Below are positions 54,201-61,827 of a stretch of 64,000 nt of DNA, piece after piece. The position numbers and the translations under genes are program-made. Below the pieces are notes generated by a model, which was not told the DNA's origin, ran no database searches, and was given only the letters and a program-made list of their open reading frames with translations. Within the stretch, counting starts at the first letter, position 1, and each line of letters opens with the position of its first letter. This DNA is from Procambarus clarkii. Taxonomy: Eukaryota > Arthropoda > Malacostraca > Decapoda > Cambaridae. The stretch lies in the NCBI RefSeq assembly GCF_040958095.1, contig NC_091188.1:11502002-11566001 (forward strand). Direction: 5' to 3'.

Positions 54201-54674
54201 TAAGTTAGGGTTGTTTACAAAGAGCAGCAATAACACACCACGACACATCCTGGCGGCCTTTGTGAACCCTGTCAGTGATCCTGGTCTATCATGACAAACT
54301 TCCACACCAATAGTGAAGCACTCCATTAACTTTACAATTTTAGCTATAGCGGCTGTGATGAATGAAACAGAGAGCTTGCAGTGTTTAGAGCTGTCCATGA
54401 TAAAGAGACAGAGACAGAAAAAGGGAGAGACAGAGAAAGGGAGAGAGAGAGGGAAGAAGAGAGAGGAGAGTTGACAAAACAGGTACTTGGACACCAGAGG
54501 TCTGGCGGCCCACGGTTCCTACACTACACATATTATTACTCCTCCTCCTCCATATTACACCTCACTACTCGTCTCCTTGGCTCCCGGCCGACCTGTGCCT
54601 GCCCCCGGCGCCCAACACGGCCCCGGGGAAGGAGAGGGAGAGGGCACACTACCTGCAGATGTGATGAAGCCCAT
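37709..54674 (-). CDS. PSMD1: 26S proteasome regulatory subunit Rpn2 (PSMD1), complete 9-exon gene
   Basis: Coding exons, in transcript order: 54674-54653, 52209-52092, 50586-50417, 48883-48699, 48501-48271, 46052-45771, 44061-43835, 42928-42679 and 39208-37709 (stop TAG). They total 2985 nt, 994 residues, versus about 953 in human PSMD1. Every intron is GT-AG and every phase joins in frame. Rpn2 is a non-ATPase scaffold of the 19S regulatory particle base. It binds the ATPase ring and the ubiquitin receptor Rpn13. Visible features are an N-terminal helical region (residues 1-410), proteasome/cyclosome (PC) repeats with Gly-Ala-Leu-rich helical hairpins (about 440-780, e.g. [16 protein letters not shown]), a Lys/Glu KEKE tract (about 860-912) and a conserved tail ending in [12 protein letters not shown] context is strong (A at -3, G at +4). 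No frameshift or stop. I see no other Rpn2-like sequence in the window. Confidence 0.97.
39399..39946. mobile_element. piggyBac-like element in PSMD1 intron 8, TTAA TSD
   Basis: Termini CCCTTAAGCTGTGGTC and, inverted, CCCTTAGACAGCCGCT sit directly inside TTAA duplications (39395-39398 and 39947-39950). TTAA target specificity defines piggyBac. No transposase ORF, so non-autonomous. It is itself interrupted at 39498-39809. Confidence 0.75.
39498..39809 (-). mobile_element. SINE-like insertion with 13-bp TSD inside the piggyBac-like element
   Basis: 312 bp flanked by perfect CTCCACCCAGTAA duplications (39485-39497 and 39810-39822). Contains GGCACCAAGCCGGGAAGGCT, similar to the GCGCCAAGCC end of SINE-B, and a duplicated TTATCAAAAGAAG tail. 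Orientation inferred from that tail. Confidence 0.7.
40020..40190 (-). repeat. tRNA-like SINE fragment
   Basis: The minus strand has GCCGGTTCGAGTCACC (B-box match) preceded by a plausible tRNA D/anticodon region. Lies in PSMD1 intron 8. Confidence 0.5.
40785..41829 (-). pseudogene. CR1-like LINE, 5'-truncated copy in PSMD1 intron 8
   Basis: Same strand as PSMD1. A 298-codon frame (41741-40845) runs from [17 protein letters not shown] and KFADDTKIG to the ORF2 terminus SGIGWL. It is nearly identical to the 55953 element. A 2-bp deletion (ACTCTGTTT versus ACTCTCTGTTT, near 41790) breaks the frame upstream, and homology ends near 41829. Ends in the same GTTCTTATGTTCTTA tail. Confidence 0.9.
41995..42405. 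repeat. Two diverged ~200-bp direct repeats in PSMD1 intron 8
   Basis: TTTTGACACCATATTTTTGG...TATAACCCAACAAAT...CACTGAGCGGGACC (first copy) parallels TTTTGACACCAAATTTATAG...TATAACCTAACAAAA...CACTGAGTGGCCCG (second copy). Origin unknown. Confidence 0.6.
42679..42928 (-). CDS. PSMD1: PSMD1 exon 8
   Basis: Encodes [20 protein letters not shown]...[20 protein letters not shown]...[19 protein letters not shown], the beginning of the PC-repeat region. Acceptor CTTGCAG, donor GTGAGT. Confidence 0.95.
42929..43834. other. PSMD1 intron 7
   Basis: 906 bp. Nothing recognised apart from an AATAATAATAATA run near 43780. Confidence 0.6.
43835..44061 (-). CDS. PSMD1: PSMD1 exon 7
   Basis: Encodes [20 protein letters not shown]...[19 protein letters not shown]...[22 protein letters not shown]. 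Acceptor ATTCCAG, donor GTAAGG, split Arg codon to exon 8. Confidence 0.95.
44396..45024 (+). mobile_element. piggyBac-like element, left member of an inverted pair
   Basis: Termini CACCTTCGTTGCC and, inverted, GACTTTCATTGCC, flanked by TTAA at 44392-44395 and 45025-45028. No ORF. Internally homologous, in reverse, to the element that starts at 45029. Lies in PSMD1 intron 6. Confidence 0.75.
45029..45677 (-). mobile_element. piggyBac-like element, right member of an inverted pair
   Basis: Termini CACTTTTGCGGCC and, inverted, CACTTTTGCTGG, flanked by TTAA at 45025-45028 (shared with the left element) and 45678-45681. Its interior (for example ACTGATCAAAAACAGAG, TTGTTGTTACTGGCTTTATA) is complementary to the left element. 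Confidence 0.8.
45771..46052 (-). CDS. PSMD1: PSMD1 exon 6
   Basis: Encodes [20 protein letters not shown], then a poorly conserved Thr/Ala/Gly/Asp-rich linker ([20 protein letters not shown]), then EEKTLDDL. Acceptor TTACAG, donor GTATAT. The linker corresponds to the variable loop of animal Rpn2. Confidence 0.95.
46440..46985. repeat. ~36-bp minisatellite in PSMD1 intron 5
   Basis: About 14 units of CAACAGTGTGTGTACCATCA plus CCTCACCCCCAT(CCCT/AACA). Small frames across it are periodic artefacts. Confidence 0.9.
46986..48270. other. Rest of PSMD1 intron 5
   Basis: Unassigned AT-rich sequence. No exon-like or repeat-family match seen. Confidence 0.5.
48271..48501 (-). CDS. PSMD1: PSMD1 exon 5
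   Basis: Encodes [20 protein letters not shown]...[20 protein letters not shown]. The last codons are SEAM. Acceptor ACATTGCAG, donor GTTAGT. Phase 0 on both sides. Confidence 0.95.
48699..48883 (-). CDS. PSMD1: PSMD1 exon 4
   Basis: Encodes [12 protein letters not shown]...[12 protein letters not shown]...[19 protein letters not shown]. Acceptor TTCCACCAG, donor GTAAGT. Followed by the shortest intron, 197 bp. Confidence 0.95.
49447..49495 (+). repeat. SINE-A 3' fragment in PSMD1 intron 3
   Basis: GGAGGCCTGGTCGAGGACCG followed by GGCCCGGGGGTACGCG. Confidence 0.65.
49684..50330. other. Unassigned complex segment, possible solo LTR, PSMD1 intron 3
   Basis: Starts TGTGACGATAATCTCC. It has a higher-GC central part with an open 63-codon frame and then a T-rich end. 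The TG start and the texture suggest an LTR, but I found no matching second copy, no CA end and no TSD. Confidence 0.25.
50417..50586 (-). CDS. PSMD1: PSMD1 exon 3
   Basis: Encodes [20 protein letters not shown]...[18 protein letters not shown]. Acceptor TTCCACAG, donor GTATTC. Confidence 0.95.
50587..51350. other. PSMD1 intron 2, proximal part
   Basis: AT-rich, nothing recognised. Confidence 0.5.
51351..51598. mobile_element. TA-flanked MITE (mariner/pogo type) in PSMD1 intron 2
   Basis: 248 bp with termini CAGTGGTACCTCGATTAAC and, inverted, CAGTGGAACCTTGAGTGAC, flanked by TA at 51349-51350 and 51599-51600. GCTCG motifs repeat inside. CAGTGG(T/A)ACCTCG ends with TA duplication are typical of Tc1/mariner-pogo MITEs. 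Non-coding. Confidence 0.85.
52092..52209 (-). CDS. PSMD1: PSMD1 exon 2
   Basis: Encodes [20 protein letters not shown] and continues to IADSIQK. Acceptor CACACAG, donor GTGAGT, split codons at both ends. Confidence 0.95.
53710..53900 (-). mobile_element. SINE-B copy in PSMD1 intron 1
   Basis: GAACTATCAGGGAGAAAGCG...TATGACTATATAGCACTAGG...GGGGATTGAACGCCGACCTG...GCGAGACCTTCGCTCTACCG. Near full length. The element lies on the PSMD1 coding strand. Confidence 0.9.
54411..54475 (+). repeat. (GA)-rich purine tract
   Basis: GAGACAGA/GGGAGAGA repeats about 200 bp inside PSMD1 intron 1. Confidence 0.85.
54653..54674 (-). CDS. PSMD1: PSMD1 exon 1 (coding part)
   Basis: Encodes MGFITSA plus the first base of the next codon. 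Donor GTAGTG. The ITSA(A)GI junction with exon 2 matches the conserved Rpn2 N-terminus (human MITSAAGI). Confidence 0.9.
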
Positions 54675-55094
54675 CTTGCTATGGAAGTGACTTCACAGAT
54701 TTGATGGCAGCCACAACAGACGCTCGCCTCCTGCTGGCGGGCCTCGTCCTCCTCTCGCCCCTCACACACGCACTCACACTCAAAAATAACACTATAATAT
54801 ATTACCTGAACATATTTGCCATATACAACATCTTTTATAATAAAGTTATTAGTAAATTGGCTAATATTTTCGAACACAAAAAGGGATTAAGTATATAATG
54901 TAAATGGAAATGTTGTTATATTATAAACTTTACTTTCTTTCATAATATTTATTTTATTTATTAAAAATGTAACTTGTCACTGAACTCTTTAATTAAATAA
55001 AATAGTTGATAAATAGCTTTATATTAGTGTGTATGATGACAGCTGTCGCTAGTAATGTGAATTTAAGAAAATGTTGTGGACATACCAGCTACCA

Positions 55095-55790
55095 TTTCAA
55101 AATCAAAATCAAAATGTTTATTTAGGTAAGGTACATACATAAAAGAGATTTTACAAAGAGTGATGGATTTATAGTTAGGGCTAGTACATACAATGCCTAA
55201 AGCCACTATTACGCAAAGCGTTTCGGGCATAAAAAACTTAAATGACTAAAGCTTAATACTAATTGAGCATAAAGAGTAAAATGAAAACATGGAATGAAAA
55301 CATAGCTGAAAAAGCAGCACAAATACAATTCTGTCGACAAACAGCGCTCTTTAAAAAAAAAAAAACAGACATTGGATGACATTAGAGGGGTAAGGTAGGT
55401 TACAGGGAATTTATTAGGTATAGCTTCGTTTTTATCTTAAACTGGTTGAGAGAGGTACAGTCTTTAACATGGTTGGGAAGGTCATTCCACAATCTGGGTC
55501 CCTTGATTTGTAGAGCATTTTTAGTTTGATTAAGTCGTACTCTAGGAATATCAAAACTGTATTTATTTCTGGTGTGGTGCTCATGGGTTCTGTTACAACC
55601 TTCTATGAAGCTTTTGAGGTCAGGATTGGCATTACAGTTTAGCGTTTTATATATGTATAATACACATGAGAGAATGTGCAGTGACTTAATGTCTAACATA
55701 TTCAGAGATTTGAGTAGGGGTACCGAGTGATGTCTGGGGCCAGAGTTGGATATTGTCCTAATAGCAGCTTTGTGTTGAATAATTATTTAT
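55095..55790 (-). pseudogene. LINE C-terminus and 3' UTR
   Basis: The 99-codon minus-strand frame (55699-55400) contains HTRNKYSFDIPRVRLNQTKN, then IKGPRLWNDLPNHVKDCTSL, then FKIKTKLYL. This is the typical terminal motif of metazoan LINE polyproteins. The 3' UTR ends with (TTTTGA)3 and contains the complement of the TTTGCGTAATAGTGGCTTTA segment seen at 26270 and 34545. RT missing. Confidence 0.7.
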
Positions 55791-55914
55791 ATAGTGTACT
55801 AATATATTGAGTTTATAGATGATACTACGGTCAGACAGACGGTAATACTAAATATTATTAACAAATTCAGTGGTGTATGTGCTGCTCACAATACATATGT
55901 AGCAAGAACGGGGT

Positions 55915-55952
55915 GAGAATAGATTGAGCTACCTCATCCCTTTGTGTGTATT
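55915..55952 (+). repeat. Left half of the repeat interrupted by the CR1 insertion
   Basis: GGGGTGAGAATAGATTGAGC...CCCTTTGTGTGTATT, continued at 59885. Confidence 0.85.
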
Positions 55953-56018
55953 ACATAAGAACATAAGAACAAAGGTAACTGCAGAAGGCCTATTGGCCCA
56001 TACGAGGCAGCTCCTATT

Positions 56019-58955
56019 CTATAACCACCCAATCCCACTCATATACTTGTCCAACCCGTGCTTGAAACAATCGAGGGACCCCACCTCCACAATGTTACGC
56101 GGCAATTGGTTCCACAAATCAACAACCCTGTTACTGAACCAGTATTTACCCAAGTCTTTCCTAAATCTAAACTTATCCAATTTATACCCATTGTTTCGTG
56201 TTCTGTCCTGTGTTGATACTTTTAATACCCTACTAATATCCCCCCGGTTATGTCCATTCATCCACTTGTAAACCTCTATCATGTCACCCCTAACTCTTCG
56301 CCTTTCCAGTGAATGCAACTTAAGCTTTGTTAATCTTTCTTCATATGAAAGATTTCTAATTTGGGGAATTAACTTAGTCATCCTACGCTGGACACGTTCA
56401 AGTGAATTTATATCCATTCTATAATATGGCGACCAAAACTGAACTGCATAATCTAAATGGGGCCTAACTAGAGCAAGGTATAGCTTGAGAACCACACCAG
56501 GTGTCTTGTTACTAACGCTGCGATTAATAAATCCAAGTGTCCGATTTGCCTTATTACGAACATTTATGCATTGATCCTTTTGTTTTAAATTCTTACTAAT
56601 CATAACTCCCAGATCCCTTTCGCAATCCGACTTCGCAATCACAACACCATCTAGCTCGTATCTTGTAACTCTATCATCATTACCTAACCTCAGAACTTTA
56701 CATTTATCAGCATTAAACTGCATCTGCCAATCCTTTGACCATTTCAAAACCCTATCTAGATCAACTTGAAGTGATAGTGAGTCCTCCTCCGAATTAATTT
56801 CCCTACCGATTTTCGTATCATCGGCAAATTTGCAAATGTTGCTACTCAAACCTGAATCTAAATCATTTATATAAATTATAAACAACAGAGGTCCCAGGAC
56901 AGAGCCTTGAGGCACTCCACTTACAACATTTTCCCACTCTGACTTGATTCCATTTATACTAACTCTCTGTTTCCTTTGGTATAGCCATGCCCTAATCCAG
57001 CTTAATATAGCACCCCCAATACCATGAGACTCTATCTTTTTAATCAGTCTTTCATGTGGCACTGTATCAAAAGCTTTGCTAAAGTCAAGGTATACAACAT
57101 CGCAATCCTTACCACTATCAACTGCCTCAACAATGCTAGAATAAAAAGATAACAAATTTGTTAAACATGAACGGCCATTTATAAAACCATGTTGCGACTC
57201 AATTATTAATTTATGTTTTTCAAGATGAAGACGAATTTTATTTGCTATTATAGATTCGAGTAACTTTCCCACAATAGACGTTAGGCTAATTGGTCGATAG
57301 TTAGACGCAAGTGATCTATCTCCTTTCTTAAAAACTGGTATCACATTAGCAACTTTCCAAAACTCTGGCACTCTGCCTGACTCTATTGATTTATTAAATA
57401 TGATTGACAGTGGGTCACAAAGCTCCTCTTTGCATTCTTTAAGCACCCTGGCAAACACTTCATCCGGCCCTGGGGATTTGTTTGGTTTGAGTTTTACTAT
57501 TTGTTTAAGAACATCCTCCTTGGTAACTGCTAAACTCGTCAACCTGTCCTCGTCCCCACCCACATAGACTTGTTCGGCTGAAGGCATATTGTTAAGTTCC
57601 TCTTTAGTAAATACAGATACAAAATATTTATTAAAAATACTACTCATCTCTTCATCACTATCTGTTATTTGACCTGTCTCAGTTTTTAATGGACCTATCC
57701 TTTCCCTAGTCTTGGTACGATATAACTGAAAAAACCCTTTAGGATTTGTCTTTGCTTGCTCTGCTATGCGAACTTCATAGTTTCTTTTTGCTTTCCTTAT
57801 CTCTTTTTTAACATTTCTAACCAGTTGTACGAATTCCTGTTCTAAAGTGACCTCCCCATTTTTAATCCTTTTGTACCAAGCTCTCTTTTTACCTATAAGG
57901 TTCTTCAAATTCTTTGTTATCCACTTTGGGTCATTAGTATTCGATCTATTCAATTTGTATGGTATACTACGTTCCTGTGCTCTGTTTAGAATATTCTTAA
58001 ATAAGTTATATATTGAATCCACATCGAAATCCCCATTTAAGTCACCTATCGCTGGGTTCATGTCTCGCTCCAAGACCGGCCCACACCCCATACCCAAGAG
58101 TTTCCAATCAATTTGACCCAAAAAATTTCTTAGGCTATTAAAATCAGCTTTTCGAAAATCTGGCACTTTAACAGAATTTTCTCCTACTGGTCTATTCCAT
58201 TCTATGCTAAATCTGATTTCTTTGTGATCACTGCTCCCTAGCTCACTCCCTATTTCGATGTCATTAATTTGCGTTTCCCTGTTAGTTAACACTAAATCTA
58301 AAATATTATTTTCCCGTGTTGGATCCTTAATGTGTTGCGTAAGAAAGCAATCGTCAATTAATTCTAGAAAATCTTCTGCTTCACTATTCCCTGTTTTGTT
58401 CAACCAGTTTATTCCGCTAAAATTAAAGTCACCCATGACATAAATACTGTTAGATCTAGATGCTCTAGATATTTCATCCCATAGATGCTTTGCTTCCATT
58501 CTGTCTAAATTTGGTGGCCTATATATTACTCCTATTATAATATTATTAGCTTTTTCGTTTAATTCTATCCAAATAGTTTCTGTGTGTGGCTCTGTTTTGA
58601 TTCCCTCTTTGAGACTACATTTCAAATTGTCCCTAACATATATGGCTACTCCACCTCCTCGTCTAATATATCTATTTGTGTGAAATAGTTTAAATCCATA
58701 TATTTGATATTCAGCTAATAGTTCTCTATTTTCTACATTCATCCACGTTTCGGTAAGTGCAATAATATCTATTTTTTCTGTGCAGACAAGAGCATTTAAT
58801 TCGTTAATTTTATTTCTTAGACTTCTACTGTTAGTGTAATATACCCTAAGTGAATTGTTATTTTGCGGACCTTCTCTTTCCCTGATCGTTTTGCCAATTC
58901 CTTTCTCCCACAAACACATACTTTTATTACCTCCTTCCTCCAAATCAATTCCCAT
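56019..58955 (-). CDS. CR1-like ORF2: AP endonuclease plus reverse transcriptase
   Basis: 978 codons from the ATG at 58955, 11 nt after the ORF1 stop. The frame is open 33 nt further upstream through a TTG, overlapping ORF1. N-terminal endonuclease motifs: YYTNSRSLRNKINE, IALTETWM, RRGGGVAIYV, MGDFNFSG and SSDHKEI. RT motifs: VIPVFKKGD...[41 protein letters not shown] and KFADDTKIG, with the catalytic Asp pair in FADD (roughly residue 710). The C-terminus has [20 protein letters not shown] and ends at SGIGWL. It nicks DNA and primes cDNA synthesis at the target. No internal stop or frameshift. The class (CR1/L2 group) is assigned by architecture and tail. Confidence 0.92.
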   Translation of the reverse strand: MGIDLEEGGNKSMCLWEKGIGKTIREREGPQNNNSLRVYYTNSRSLRNKINELNALVCTEKIDIIALTETWMNVENRELLAEYQIYGFKLFHTNRYIRRGGGVAIYVRDNLKCSLKEGIKTEPHTETIWIELNEKANNIIIGVIYRPPNLDRMEAKHLWDEISRASRSNSIYVMGDFNFSGINWLNKTGNSEAEDFLELIDDCFLTQHIKDPTRENNILDLVLTNRETQINDIEIGSELGSSDHKEIRFSIEWNRPVGENSVKVPDFRKADFNSLRNFLGQIDWKLLGMGCGPVLERDMNPAIGDLNGDFDVDSIYNLFKNILNRAQERSIPYKLNRSNTNDPKWITKNLKNLIGKKRAWYKRIKNGEVTLEQEFVQLVRNVKKEIRKAKRNYEVRIAEQAKTNPKGFFQLYRTKTRERIGPLKTETGQITDSDEEMSSIFNKYFVSVFTKEELNNMPSAEQVYVGGDEDRLTSLAVTKEDVLKQIVKLKPNKSPGPDEVFARVLKECKEELCDPLSIIFNKSIESGRVPEFWKVANVIPVFKKGDRSLASNYRPISLTSIVGKLLESIIANKIRLHLEKHKLIIESQHGFINGRSCLTNLLSFYSSIVEAVDSGKDCDVVYLDFSKAFDTVPHERLIKKIESHGIGGAILSWIRAWLYQRKQRVSINGIKSEWENVVSGVPQGSVLGPLLFIIYINDLDSGLSSNICKFADDTKIGREINSEEDSLSLQVDLDRVLKWSKDWQMQFNADKCKVLRLGNDDRVTRYELDGVVIAKSDCERDLGVMISKNLKQKDQCINVRNKANRTLGFINRSVSNKTPGVVLKLYLALVRPHLDYAVQFWSPYYRMDINSLERVQRRMTKLIPQIRNLSYEERLTKLKLHSLERRRVRGDMIEVYKWMNGHNRGDISRVLKVSTQDRTRNNGYKLDKFRFRKDLGKYWFSNRVVDLWNQLPRNIVEVGSLDCFKHGLDKYMSGIGWL

Positions 58956-58966
58956 ACCTCTATCTA

Positions 58967-59818
58967 CTAACAGTTTAAACCCAAACAAACACCTCTAACC
59001 ACTTCTTCTAACGAGTTCGCAACAGCAACAACCCCAGCTCTCGATAGATGCACCCCATCACGAGCATACATTTCATTTCTTCCATAGAAGTGTTCCCAGT
59101 TGTCTATGAAAGATATTGCATTTGATTTGCAATATCTTTCCAGCCGGCAATTGACACCAAGTGCCCTCGATATCCATTCATTTCCCACTCCCTTTCTTGG
59201 AAGAATGCCACATATGATCGGGATTCCTCCCTTGCTCCTAACTAACTCTATGGCTGTTTTATACCTCTGCATCAGTTCCTCACTCCTAACTCGACCAACA
59301 TCATTTCCTCCCACGCTAATGCAAATAATGGGATTGTTCCCATTACCAGCCATAATATCATTCATGTTGTTTATAATATCACCAATGCCAGCTCCGGGAT
59401 AGCAAACCCTTAACCTGTTCCCCCTATCTCTAGCACAAAACGTTCTATCCAAATACCTTATCTGGGAATCTCCCACAACTAATGTTTGCTTAGGTACTTC
59501 CTTTACTTTCTGAGGGGCCTGCGCTTCCTTTCTCTTCGTTGCTTTCCCTTTTGCGCGATCCGCAGTCTCACCACAGCACTCGTCCTCCAAAACGTCAAAT
59601 GAATTAGAAGTTGCTATGGCGTTTGAAGGCGGCTTTATCAAAGTCTTCTTAAGGCCCCTGTCTTTCGCAACTCTCCAAGACGAGGTCCCTTTACTGCTGG
59701 TCTCCTCCTTCGTTACTTCTCGTTGTTTTTTAAGCTGACGCACCTCCTCCCGCAGAGAGTCCAACTCTGTCCTCAGGGCTCCCACTAGAGTCACCAGGTC
59801 CTTAACTACAACTTCCAT
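58967..59818 (-). CDS. CR1-like ORF1 with SGNH/GDSL esterase-like domain
   Basis: 283 codons from the ATG at 59818. Residues about 5-35 (LVTLVGALRTELDSLREEVR) predict a coiled coil, followed by a basic, low-complexity linker. The C-terminal half has the SGNH hydrolase blocks in order: VVGDSQIRYLD (block I, Ser nucleophile), GAGIGDI (block II, Gly), ISVGGNDVG (block III, Asn) and ARDGVHLSRAG (block V, Asp-x-x-His). All four catalytic residues appear present. Esterase-type ORF1 proteins are known from some CR1/L2-group LINEs and are thought to act in RNP or membrane association. No zinc knuckle seen. Confidence 0.88.
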   Translation of the reverse strand: MEVVVKDLVTLVGALRTELDSLREEVRQLKKQREVTKEETSSKGTSSWRVAKDRGLKKTLIKPPSNAIATSNSFDVLEDECCGETADRAKGKATKRKEAQAPQKVKEVPKQTLVVGDSQIRYLDRTFCARDRGNRLRVCYPGAGIGDIINNMNDIMAGNGNNPIICISVGGNDVGRVRSEELMQRYKTAIELVRSKGGIPIICGILPRKGVGNEWISRALGVNCRLERYCKSNAISFIDNWEHFYGRNEMYARDGVHLSRAGVVAVANSLEEVVRGVCLGLNC

Positions 59819-59884
59819 ATTGCTATGATAATATAACAACACTCAGGAGCTCCGGTTAACACAACCTCTCACTGTGACTTCACC

Positions 59885-59925
59885 TATTTTACCTCAATAA
59901 ACTTATTTCAATTTCAATTTATGTA
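59885..59925 (+). repeat. Right half of the repeat interrupted by the CR1 insertion
   Basis: TATTTTACCTCAATAAACTT plus ATTTCAATTTC, contiguous with 55915-55952 in the ancestral state. Confidence 0.85.
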
Positions 59926-59984
59926 GCGAGTACAAACAATATACTGGTTTTATAAACAATATATACTTCTCATTAAGCTTAATG

Positions 59985-60155
59985 AGCTTAATTGATCAAC
60001 CAGGCTGTGACTCATACGTCAGGCTGCGAGCAGCCACGTCCAACAGCCTGGTTGATCAGTCCGGCAACCAGGAGGCCTGGTCGACGACCGGGCCGCGGGG
60101 ACGCTAAGCCCCGGAAGCACCTCAAGGTAACCTCAAGGTAACCTCAAGGTAATGG
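59985..60155 (+). repeat. LINE-E 3' end, best copy
   Basis: GATCAACCAGGCTGTGACTC...ACAGCCTGGTTGATCAGTCC (15-bp inverted ends), then GGAGGCCTGGTCGACGACCG, GGCCGCGGGGACGCTAAGCC, GGAAGCACC and four TCAAGGTAACC-type 11-mers. Its last part equals the 3' tail of SINE-A. Confidence 0.75.
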
Positions 60156-60287
60156 CGTAACTAATTAGCACTAATCGCAGAAGCTATACTCTCTTCTCTA
60201 ATTACAGGTAATAGTTCTTCCATCCTCCTATCCTAGTGGAGGAAGCTGAGGTGTAGTCACGGAATATAAGCAAGCATAAAGTGAATA

Positions 60288-61827
60288 CAGGGTTGACAGA
60301 TTGGGCTACAAGTAGCGAATTGGGCTACTTTTGAGAGCCCCGCGCTCCCAAATTTTTAATTTCGCTACTTGCTACTTTTTGGGCTAATTTAAAAGCAAGT
60401 TGGGCTAATTTGGGCTATTAATGTTAAGCAACTCAATGATGATTATTTATGGTCAGATGCAACACAAAGAAGCACCCCGTGATAGCAGCCATAGACTGAC
60501 AATTTAAATGCGAGCACAGCACGCAGTATATCCTTTTACGACCGAAGATCACATTCCACACAGCCCCGCTCCTGTGCCAGGTAAGTCCCCTACGGGCTCA
60601 CCATAGCCCGTGTGCTACCTGCCCCGCTCCTGTGCCAGGTAAGTTACGGGCTCACCATAGCCCGTTCCTGATACAACAGATGACTAAGCTCTGGTATGAT
60701 TTTTGTCGTAAGACATAGCTCCATAGCTCTGGTAAGACATGGCTCCAGAGCAGCTATATCTTTCTGAAGATGAGCTCTCCATGCCTGGATGTAATAATTC
60801 ATGTGGGGGCGCACCATCTACAGTCTAAGTAGACCTAGGCGTGCGGTTACACAACTGGTCGGGCTCCGGTTAAATAACTGGTCGGGCTCCGGTTAAATAA
60901 CTGGTCGGGCTCCGGTTAAATAACTGGTCGGGCTCCGGTTACACAACCTGTCGGGTTACGATTACATTACTCCAGGGGTGTGACTTGTTGGGTTTTGGGT
61001 TGTGCATGGTCGTTCTCTGGTTCGTGCATGGTTGTGCTCCAATGGTTGTTTGTGTACTAGTGCTCCAGGTTTGTTTGCTAAGGCTCTGTTTATATGTTTG
61101 CTAGAAATCCGGGTTTCTTTTTTTTGTATATAGTTCAATTGTTTGCTATGGCTCAAGAGTTGGTGTCTAGGGCAAGTGGAGGGTTTTAGGTAGGGCTAAG
61201 GAGATTTTTGTTTGGTCGAGCTAGGAATGGAGTTTGGTTGTGCTTTGGGACTGTTTAGCTTTGTGGGAGTTGGATGAGATGTATACTTGCTAGGCTTATG
61301 GTTATACAACTGGTCAGGGTCCGTTTACACAACTGGTCGGTCTCCGGTTACACAACTGGTTGGGCTCCGGGGTTGTCATTTGGGCTTCAGATTGTGCATT
61401 ACCCTAGCTCTTTGTGTAGTGAAATTTTAAAATAAAGTTAGATATATATTCACACGTACTAAAAGAATAAGGGTGGTAGGAGAAGAAAATATCAAAGTGT
61501 TCAGTGAGGATCCACATGATCTTCTCTGGGTACTCTTTATTTTCTTCTCTGAGGCTATGGGTCCCTACACTTGCACCGGAGGTGGTACCCCTTTTAGGTT
61601 AAAAAAATTATATAAATATAATGTGTAAATATATTATATATGTGTGTGTGTGCAGAAATAATATTAATAAATCAATTAACATCGTGTAGTGTACTCTATA
61701 TATCAAAATATATTACTTTGAAACCCGTATTAGTCACTAAACAAAAAATTGGGCTACTCTTATTACAAATTCGCTACTTTTAGACCGTCAGCTCGCTACT
61801 TCCAGCAATTTGGACCTGGCAACCCTG
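60288..61827. mobile_element. hAT-like non-autonomous element, 1540 bp
   Basis: Termini CAGGGTTGACAGATTGGGCT and, inverted, CAGGGTTGCCAGGTCCAAAT. Subterminal GGGCTACTTTT and TTCGCTACTT motifs are repeated at both ends, as in hAT transposons. The flanking 8-mers (AGTGAATA / AGGGGTAT) do not match, so the TSD is unconfirmed. No transposase frame. It contains an SDR insertion (60560-60665) and 23-bp tandem repeats of CTGGTCGGGCTCCGGTTAAA (60855-60960, decayed again at 61307-61370). Confidence 0.65.
60560..60665 (+). repeat. SDR repeat, tandem copy inside the hAT-like element
   Basis: Two units of GCTCCTGTGCCAGGTAAGT with GGGCTCACCATAGCCCGT. Both contain CAGGTAAGT. Confidence 0.85.

Larger units (their letters stand above)
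55953..59884 (-). mobile_element. CR1-like non-LTR retrotransposon, apparently full length, TSD TATT
   Basis: 3932 bp on the minus strand: about 66 nt of 5' leader, ORF1 (59818-58967), ORF2 (58955-56019) and a short 3' UTR ending in a tandem 8-mer (TTCTTATGTTCTTATG), the kind of tail CR1 elements carry. The insertion split a repeat whose uninterrupted copy is at 8666-8742. Comparison defines a 4-bp target duplication TATT (55949-55952 and 59885-59888). Both ORFs are open, so this looks young. Confidence 0.9.

Noticed and set aside
54536-54877. 113-codon minus-strand frame overlapping PSMD1 exon 1
   Set aside because: Runs through the intron 1 donor in a different frame from the conserved MGFITSA start.
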